Source: Solimicrobium silvestre | GTDB taxonomy: Bacteria; Pseudomonadota; Gammaproteobacteria; Burkholderiales; Burkholderiaceae_D | NCBI RefSeq assembly: GCF_002976435.1 | Contig: NZ_PUGF01000012.1 | Location: 100,572-164,571, forward strand | Direction of reading: 5' to 3' | Length of the DNA stretch: 64,000 bases | In this document: piece after piece, positions 58,372 through 64,000 of the stretch | Layout of the letters: the number at the start of each line of letters is the position of its first letter | Numbering within the stretch: position 1 is the first letter of the stretch | Position numbers and translations under genes: made by a program | The notes under the pieces: generated by a model | What the model was told of the DNA's origin: nothing | What the model saw: the letters and a program-made list of their open reading frames with translations, nothing else | Database searches by the model: none

Positions 58372-60930
58372 ATGAAATTTTGCAAATGGATTGTTGTAAT
58401 CTTTTTTCTGTTGACCATGTCGGCTGCTTACTCTCAGTCTTCGCTGACACCGACCTATTCTCCAACTGTTAAATCATGGGGACCATTTGGTGTTACTACC
58501 CTTGCTGGGTTTACTAATTTGTGCGATAACTTTTGGGGCGTAAATCAACCCGTTCAAATTTATGGGCCATTGTTTACGTATGCTACTGTTACGTATTATT
58601 GTAGTGTTGGTGGCAATGAAGAGCCTTTAGATTTTTATATTCAATCTTTTTGTCCTAGTGGCAGTCTAAGCGCAGATTCAACAACCTGCACGTGCCCACC
58701 ACCGACAGACCCAACGACCGAGAAAAGTTTCTATGATCCAGTCGGCCAAAAATGTTTCTCGGCAAACCAAGTTCCCGCCACACCCTGGTACAAGCCCATC
58801 AATTTAGGTTGTCCATCGTGTAGTTCAGGTGCCCCACCCATATCGACAGGCGATCCCGTCCATATAGGAACGGGAAACGTTTTCGAAAAGCTGACGGATA
58901 TAGCGGTATCGGCACCGTCATCCGACCTGCGGCTGCAGCGTACCTACAACAGTTCACCAGCACAAAATGCGATCCGTTCTTTTGGTACTAGTTGGACGCA
59001 ATCGTACGATGTCAGCATCATACCTCTAGGCCCGGTAAGTCCGGCGAACGTTGTGCTATTCGCCTTCCCGGAAATCTGCTGGCAGCGTACGGACAATGGG
59101 TATATCTGGTGTGAATATCCTGTTTTGGATTCTAATGGACCCAAACCACAAATGGTGAGTGTCGTTCGTGCCAATGGAAAAGGCCTTTATTTCATTTCTG
59201 GTATCGCTTCGGGCGGAACCATGCATTGGACGCCCGATGTCGGTGTTACTGGCCAACTTACGTCCACCATGGCCAGCGATGGCGTCACGCCAACCAATTA
59301 TATTTTTACCGATACCGACAATCACAGCGAAACGTATGATGCGAATGGCCTGCTACTGAATACTCTGGCGCAAAACGGTAGCACGCAACAAATGACATAC
59401 AGTACCGGTACCACAAACGACAGCAGTGTCGGACGTTACCCAGCGACAGCGCCAATTTGCCCACACGTACAGGCGGGTGCCGCCGTCGCTTCCGGCACGC
59501 TGCTGTGCGTGACCGATAACTGGGGCCGTCAACTGCAATTTGAACATGGCCAACCCGGAGTGAATGAATCCGTAGGACGGATCACCCTGGCGATCGACCC
59601 CAATAATCAAGTCACACAGTACGGCTACGATGGCCCCTCGGCAGGTTGTATGACCGTTAATGGCCAGCAAACCTACGCCTGCCTGGCCAGCAATTTAACC
59701 TCGATCACGTACCCGGACGGTAAAACTAAAACCCTGTATTACAACGAAGCCGCACAAATCAATGGCGGCACAGTCTGTCCCGGATCGGCTCCAGTCGGTA
59801 ATGGTTTCGGTTATTTGCTCAATACCTTAACGGGAATTGTTGACGAGAATGGCAATCGCTCGGTCAGTTGGTCTTATGACTGCAATGGAATTGCTACCGC
59901 ATCGCAACTCGGTGGTGGTGTCGATAAATATCAGTTCAATATTGGCCCACCAGATGCCAACGGCAACAGCAGCAGTACCGTCATATCGCCACTAGGCACT
60001 CAAATGACCTATGGCTTTACGTCAGTAAATGGTCTCATGCTTGGAAGTTCCTTTGCCCAGTCGGCAGGTAGCGGCAGTGGAGCAGCTACTGCAATCAGCA
60101 CTTTCGATACAAACGGGAACCCAGCCAGCTATACCGACTTCAAAGGCAACGTCACCAACTACACGTACGACATGACGCGCAATCTGGAACTGACCCGAGT
60201 CGACGCAGCTGGCACGGCGCAAGCCAGAACAATCACGACGAGCTGGAATCCAACATACCGCTTACCAGCGCAAGTGGCCGAACCGTTACACTTAACCACG
60301 TACACCTACGACACCAACGGCAATCTGCTGAGCAAGACCCAGCAAGCGACGAGCGATGCGAACGGTAGCCAAGGACTCAGTGCAACAGTCACCGGCACCC
60401 CGCGCAGCTGGAAATACACCTACAACAGCGTCGGCCAAGTGCTCACGATCACCGGCCCCCGCACCGACGTCACCGACCTCACGCAGTTCGGCTACGACAC
60501 CTACGGCAATCTGAGCAGCGTCACCAACGCCGCAGGTCAAATCACGACCTTAAGTAATTACGACTTGAATGGACATGTCGGCAGCATCACTGACCCAAAT
60601 GGCTTAACCACCACCTACGTCTACAGCCCACGTGGCTGGCTAACCAGTCAAAGCAAAGGCAGCGAAGTTACCAGTTATAACTACGACGGGGTAGGGCAGT
60701 TAATTAGTGTCACGTTCCCGAATCAAGCCAAGTTAACGTATACCTACGACGCCGCGCATCGCTTAACCAGCATCGCCGACAACCTCGGCAACACCGTCAA
60801 CTACACCCTGGACGCCATGGGCAACCGGACGCTGGAACAAGTCAACGAGGCCAACGGTAACCTGACTCGTCAGATCAGCCGCGTAGTGGATGCCTTAAAC
60901 CGTCTTCAACAAATCACTGGAGCTCAATAA
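58372..60930 (+). CDS. secreted YD-repeat (RHS-like) protein 1
   Basis: The 852-aa protein starts with a signal peptide (MKFCKWIVVIFFLLTMSAAYSQ region, cleavage after ~22). A Cys-rich segment (~85-145) and an RHS N-terminal motif (GDPVHIGTGNVFEKLTDI, then LRLQRTYN) follow. Many YD repeats (YTYDTNGNLLSKTQQ, FGYDTYGNLSSVTNAAG, YVYSPRGWLTSQ) run to the end. It stops at NRLQQITGAQ with no toxin tip or autoproteolytic core, so it is a shell fragment. It begins a three-gene tandem. Confidence 0.88.
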   Translation: MKFCKWIVVIFFLLTMSAAYSQSSLTPTYSPTVKSWGPFGVTTLAGFTNLCDNFWGVNQPVQIYGPLFTYATVTYYCSVGGNEEPLDFYIQSFCPSGSLSADSTTCTCPPPTDPTTEKSFYDPVGQKCFSANQVPATPWYKPINLGCPSCSSGAPPISTGDPVHIGTGNVFEKLTDIAVSAPSSDLRLQRTYNSSPAQNAIRSFGTSWTQSYDVSIIPLGPVSPANVVLFAFPEICWQRTDNGYIWCEYPVLDSNGPKPQMVSVVRANGKGLYFISGIASGGTMHWTPDVGVTGQLTSTMASDGVTPTNYIFTDTDNHSETYDANGLLLNTLAQNGSTQQMTYSTGTTNDSSVGRYPATAPICPHVQAGAAVASGTLLCVTDNWGRQLQFEHGQPGVNESVGRITLAIDPNNQVTQYGYDGPSAGCMTVNGQQTYACLASNLTSITYPDGKTKTLYYNEAAQINGGTVCPGSAPVGNGFGYLLNTLTGIVDENGNRSVSWSYDCNGIATASQLGGGVDKYQFNIGPPDANGNSSSTVISPLGTQMTYGFTSVNGLMLGSSFAQSAGSGSGAATAISTFDTNGNPASYTDFKGNVTNYTYDMTRNLELTRVDAAGTAQARTITTSWNPTYRLPAQVAEPLHLTTYTYDTNGNLLSKTQQATSDANGSQGLSATVTGTPRSWKYTYNSVGQVLTITGPRTDVTDLTQFGYDTYGNLSSVTNAAGQITTLSNYDLNGHVGSITDPNGLTTTYVYSPRGWLTSQSKGSEVTSYNYDGVGQLISVTFPNQAKLTYTYDAAHRLTSIADNLGNTVNYTLDAMGNRTLEQVNEANGNLTRQISRVVDALNRLQQITGAQ
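59611..59831 (+). repeat. direct repeat, copy 1, within the YD-repeat genes
   Basis: About 220 bp that appear base-for-base identical to 62210-62430, while sequence on either side differs at many silent sites. It encodes YGYDGPSAGCMTVNG to NGFGYLLNTL. Confidence 0.8.
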
Positions 60931-60958
60931 TCATGTGCTTCATTACTCAGGGAAATTC

Positions 60959-63529
60959 ATGAAACGTTTTATTTTATTTATTCTTCTATCGTTTTTTATG
61001 TTCTCGTCGTTTGCTCAGAGAGGTGCTGCTTCCGTTGCGACTGCTACTGTTTACAATCCAGTTTCATATAATATAAATGGAGTTAATGTCCCAGCTTCTT
61101 ATGGCTCTTTTATTGCTGATTGTTCACCAGATCCAAAGACCACATTTGGAAGTCCTTTTACCACCATTACGATTACTGAACATACGCCAACTGTGACTGA
61201 ATATTGGTGTTCTAGTTCGTACGGGTTTTATGCTTTTTTAGACGTTATGCAAACTTGTCCTCCTAGTTCTGGCACTATTTTCGATACTACGAATAGTTCC
61301 TGTATATGTCCGTCGACAGGCTCAACAACCAGCTTCAATGATTATTACAGCGATGTCCAGAAATGTGTACTCACGAATCAAGTGCCCGCACCGCCAAGAG
61401 CAAAGCCCATCAACAGTGGTTGTCCTGTTTGCGATAAAGCCAAGAGCGTGGGCGATCCCATCAACGTCGGCACCGGCAACAGCTACCAAACACAAACCGA
61501 TTTGGCGGTAGTCGCTCCGTTCTCAGGGCTGAGCATTTCGCGCACCTACAACAGCCTGCCCACTAATCCGGATGCCAGCACCATACGCTCCTTTGGCACC
61601 CGCTGGACGCAGCCGTACGATGCCCGAGTAACGCCGATCGGCTGGGAAACGCCGCCCAACATGGTGACATCGACCATCCCCGTGATCTGCTGGCAACGCA
61701 CAGACACCGGATATATCTGGTGTGAATATCCTAAGGTCCCAGTATGGCAGGTCGTTACCGTGACCCGCGGTGATGGCAAAGGCTTGTATTTCACCGCGCC
61801 TGCAGCCACTGCGGGGAGTCAAATTTGGACGGCGGATCAAGGCGTCACCGGCCAATTAACGTCGACAGTCGCCAGCGACGGCATCACCCCCACCAGCTTC
61901 ACCTTCACCGATACCGACAACCATACTGAAACCTTTGACGGCAACGGATTGTTACTCAAGCTCACCGCCCAAAGCGGCAGCACGCAGCAATTGACTTACA
62001 GTACCGGTACCACAAACGACAGTAGCGTTTCAAGGTATCCAGCAACAGCGCCGATTTGCCCACACGTACAAGCGGGCGCCGCCGTCGCTTCCGGCACGCT
62101 GTTGTGCGTAACTGATAACTGGGGTCGGCAACTGCAATTTGAGCATGACCAACCCGGAGTGAATGAATCCGTAGGACGAATCACTTTGGCGATTGACCCC
62201 AACAATCACGTCACACAGTACGGCTACGATGGCCCCTCGGCAGGTTGTATGACCGTTAATGGCCAGCAAACCTACGCCTGCCTGGCCAGCAATTTAACCT
62301 CGATCACGTACCCGGACGGTAAAACTAAAACCCTGTATTACAACGAAGCCGCACAAATCAATGGCGGCACAGTCTGTCCCGGATCGGCTCCAGTCGGTAA
62401 TGGTTTCGGTTATTTGCTCAATACCTTAACAGGCATTGTCGACGAGAACGGCACACGTTCCGTCAGCTGGACATTTGACTGCAACGGTATCGCGACTTCC
62501 TCCCAGTTAGGTGCAGGCGTTGATAGTTACCAAATCGCTGTCGGTGCTGCCGATGTCAATGGCAATAGCACGAGTGTTGTCACCTCGCCGCTAGGCACAC
62601 AAACGACCTATGGATTTACCGCCGTCAATGGTTTAGTTGTCGGTAACGCGGTCGCCCAACCGGCTGGTAGTGGCAGTGCGACGGCGACGGCATCGAGCAC
62701 CTTTGATGCCAATGGCAACCTGACGAGCCACACGGACTTCAACGGCCATATCACCAACTACACGTACGACGCGAATCGCAATCTCGAATTAATCCGCACC
62801 GAAGCGATGGGCACAACGCAAGCCAGAACCATCACGACGAGCTGGAATCCAACATACCGCTTACCAGCGCAAGTGGCGGAACCGTTACGTATGACCACCT
62901 ACACGTACGACACGAATGGAAATTTACTCACCAAGACCCAGCAAGCCACAACGGATGTGAATGGTGTTCAGGGAGTTAGTGCGACAGTCACCGGCACCCC
63001 ACGTAAATGGACTTACACGTACAACAGCGTCGGCCAGGTGCTCACGATCACCGGTCCTCGCACCGATGTCACCGACCTTACGCAGTTCGCCTACGACACC
63101 TACGGCAACCTGAGCAGCGTCACCAACGCCGCCGGTCAAGTCACCACCTTAAGCAATTACGACCTGAATGGCCATGTCGGCAGCATCACCGATCCGAACG
63201 GCTTAACCACCACCTACGCCTACAGTCCACGCGGCTGGCTAACCAGCCAAAGCCGCGGCAGTGAAGTCACCAGTTATAACTACGACGGCGCAGGTCAGTT
63301 ACTCAGTGTCACGTTCCCGAATCAAGCCAAGTTAACGTACACCTACGATACGGCACACCGGTTAACCAACATCGCCGACAACCTCGGCAACACGGTCAAC
63401 TACACCCTGGATGCCATGGGCAACCGGACACTAGAACAAGTCAACGACACCAGTGGCAACCTGGCTCGTCAGATCAGCCGCGTGGTGGATGCCCTAAACC
63501 GTCTTCAACAAATCACTGGAGCTCAATAA
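60959..63529 (+). CDS. secreted YD-repeat (RHS-like) protein 2
   Basis: From ATG 60959 (856 residues): signal peptide MKRFILFILLSFFMFSSFAQ. The N-terminal part is diverged from protein 1, with CPPSSGTIFDTTNSSCICPS. YD repeats follow that are almost the same as in protein 1. It also ends NRLQQITGAQ. About 220 bp (62210-62430) are identical in DNA to 59611-59831 of gene 1. Its stop overlaps the next ATG (TAATG). Confidence 0.88.
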   Translation: MKRFILFILLSFFMFSSFAQRGAASVATATVYNPVSYNINGVNVPASYGSFIADCSPDPKTTFGSPFTTITITEHTPTVTEYWCSSSYGFYAFLDVMQTCPPSSGTIFDTTNSSCICPSTGSTTSFNDYYSDVQKCVLTNQVPAPPRAKPINSGCPVCDKAKSVGDPINVGTGNSYQTQTDLAVVAPFSGLSISRTYNSLPTNPDASTIRSFGTRWTQPYDARVTPIGWETPPNMVTSTIPVICWQRTDTGYIWCEYPKVPVWQVVTVTRGDGKGLYFTAPAATAGSQIWTADQGVTGQLTSTVASDGITPTSFTFTDTDNHTETFDGNGLLLKLTAQSGSTQQLTYSTGTTNDSSVSRYPATAPICPHVQAGAAVASGTLLCVTDNWGRQLQFEHDQPGVNESVGRITLAIDPNNHVTQYGYDGPSAGCMTVNGQQTYACLASNLTSITYPDGKTKTLYYNEAAQINGGTVCPGSAPVGNGFGYLLNTLTGIVDENGTRSVSWTFDCNGIATSSQLGAGVDSYQIAVGAADVNGNSTSVVTSPLGTQTTYGFTAVNGLVVGNAVAQPAGSGSATATASSTFDANGNLTSHTDFNGHITNYTYDANRNLELIRTEAMGTTQARTITTSWNPTYRLPAQVAEPLRMTTYTYDTNGNLLTKTQQATTDVNGVQGVSATVTGTPRKWTYTYNSVGQVLTITGPRTDVTDLTQFAYDTYGNLSSVTNAAGQVTTLSNYDLNGHVGSITDPNGLTTTYAYSPRGWLTSQSRGSEVTSYNYDGAGQLLSVTFPNQAKLTYTYDTAHRLTNIADNLGNTVNYTLDAMGNRTLEQVNDTSGNLARQISRVVDALNRLQQITGAQ
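62210..62430 (+). repeat. direct repeat, copy 2, within the YD-repeat genes
   Basis: Second copy of the 59611-59831 block. Such a sharp identical tract in otherwise diverged paralogues points to recent gene conversion. Confidence 0.8.
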
Positions 63530-64000
63530 TGCAGGCGCCTATCTGTCGTTGTAAATTAAACCGATCCCTAACCCTCTTAGCGACGCTGGGACTAGTGAGC
63601 CTGTCTGGCCTGGCCAGCGCCCAAACACCGCAAGTGACCACGACCAACTATGCCTATGACGCAATGGGCAATCTGACGACGGTGACGGATCCCTTAGGTA
63701 ACGTCACCCGCTATGCCTACGATGGCTTAAATCGTCGCACGCAAGGCACGGACGCCAACCAGGGCCTTACTCAATTAAGCTACAACGGCCAAAGCCAGTT
63801 GATTGGTGTCACCGATCCCAGGTCACTGACGACCACCTACCAGCTCGATGGTTTAGGCAATCAAACCGCATTGACCAGTCCCGATACCGGCACCACCCAA
63901 CGCTTATTTGACGCCGCCGGTAACCTGACCAGCAGCACCGATGCCAAAGGACAAACCACGACCTATACCTACGACGTACTGAGTCGGTTAACGCAAATTC
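63529..64000 (+). CDS. secreted YD-repeat protein 3 (partial, cut by the window)
   Basis: A signal peptide (SLTLLATLGLVSLSGLASAQ) leads directly into YD repeats (NYAYDAMGNLTTVTDPLGNV, RYAYDGLNRRTQ). The frame is open at the right edge, so the C-terminal end, where an RHS core and toxin could be, is unseen. Together with gene 2 it would make one long RHS shell if joined. Confidence 0.85.
   Translation, partial: MQAPICRCKLNRSLTLLATLGLVSLSGLASAQTPQVTTTNYAYDAMGNLTTVTDPLGNVTRYAYDGLNRRTQGTDANQGLTQLSYNGQSQLIGVTDPRSLTTTYQLDGLGNQTALTSPDTGTTQRLFDAAGNLTSSTDAKGQTTTYTYDVLSRLTQI

Noticed and set aside
1..64000. CRISPR arrays
   Set aside because: No regularly spaced short direct repeats were seen on reading the gene-free regions.

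Overview
The window is most of an integrated siphovirus-like prophage (position 1 to about 47,380), followed by its host's chromosome (47,383-64,000). Protein families, codon use, moderate GC and a type II secretion cluster whose secretin carries a cohesin domain all point to a betaproteobacterium, probably in or near the Oxalobacteraceae. That placement is inference. The right prophage end is marked by the 3' part of a tRNA-Leu(TAA) gene at 47,316-47,382. The left end, with the integrase and the first half of the attachment site, lies outside the window.

The early and immunity part (1-18,200) is lambda-like. A leftward promoter at 4,708-4,736 drives a 76-aa protein, a C-type-lectin/FGE-fold protein, two very small proteins, RecT, a YqaJ exonuclease and a coiled-coil protein that runs off the left edge. 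A rightward promoter at 9,707-9,735 drives a Cro-like protein, small genes, a second C-type-lectin/FGE-fold protein, NinB, two DNA methyltransferases, a YbcO nuclease, a DUF1376 replication protein, a DUF1064 nuclease and a Q-like zinc protein. Both promoters carry the same operator pair with the same geometry. Between them lie the repressor, a second HTH regulator, a 55-aa protein that shares a C-terminal motif with both, a LysR regulator, small membrane proteins and a candidate structured RNA of about 425 nt.

The main observation is that the two lectin-fold proteins end in a 177-bp block, and the two copies differ almost only at first and second codon positions of 11 codons. Identity then continues about 50 bp past the stop codon. 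This is the signature of diversity-generating retroelement (DGR) variable regions. No reverse transcriptase and no template repeat are visible here, so the retroelement must lie elsewhere. Each early operon carries one variable protein, an unusual place compared with the classic tail-fibre targets.

The late part (18,200-47,140) begins with a promoter and terminators fitting Q antitermination, plus a tRNA-like fold. It continues with an HNH nuclease, terminase, DUF4055 portal, MuF protein, scaffold, P22-type coat, head-tail connectors, tail tube, frameshifted tail chaperones, a 1,566-aa tape measure, tail tip and fibre proteins, and a lysis cassette (GH19 endolysin, small membrane proteins, Rz with an embedded Rz1).

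Host DNA follows. An 11-gene leftward type II secretion/type IV pilus-like operon (gspG-F-E, PilM/N/O/P-like, secretin-cohesin, three pseudopilins) occupies 47,513-57,548. After an 820-bp AT-rich gap come three rightward tandem secreted YD-repeat (RHS-like) genes, the last cut by the window edge.
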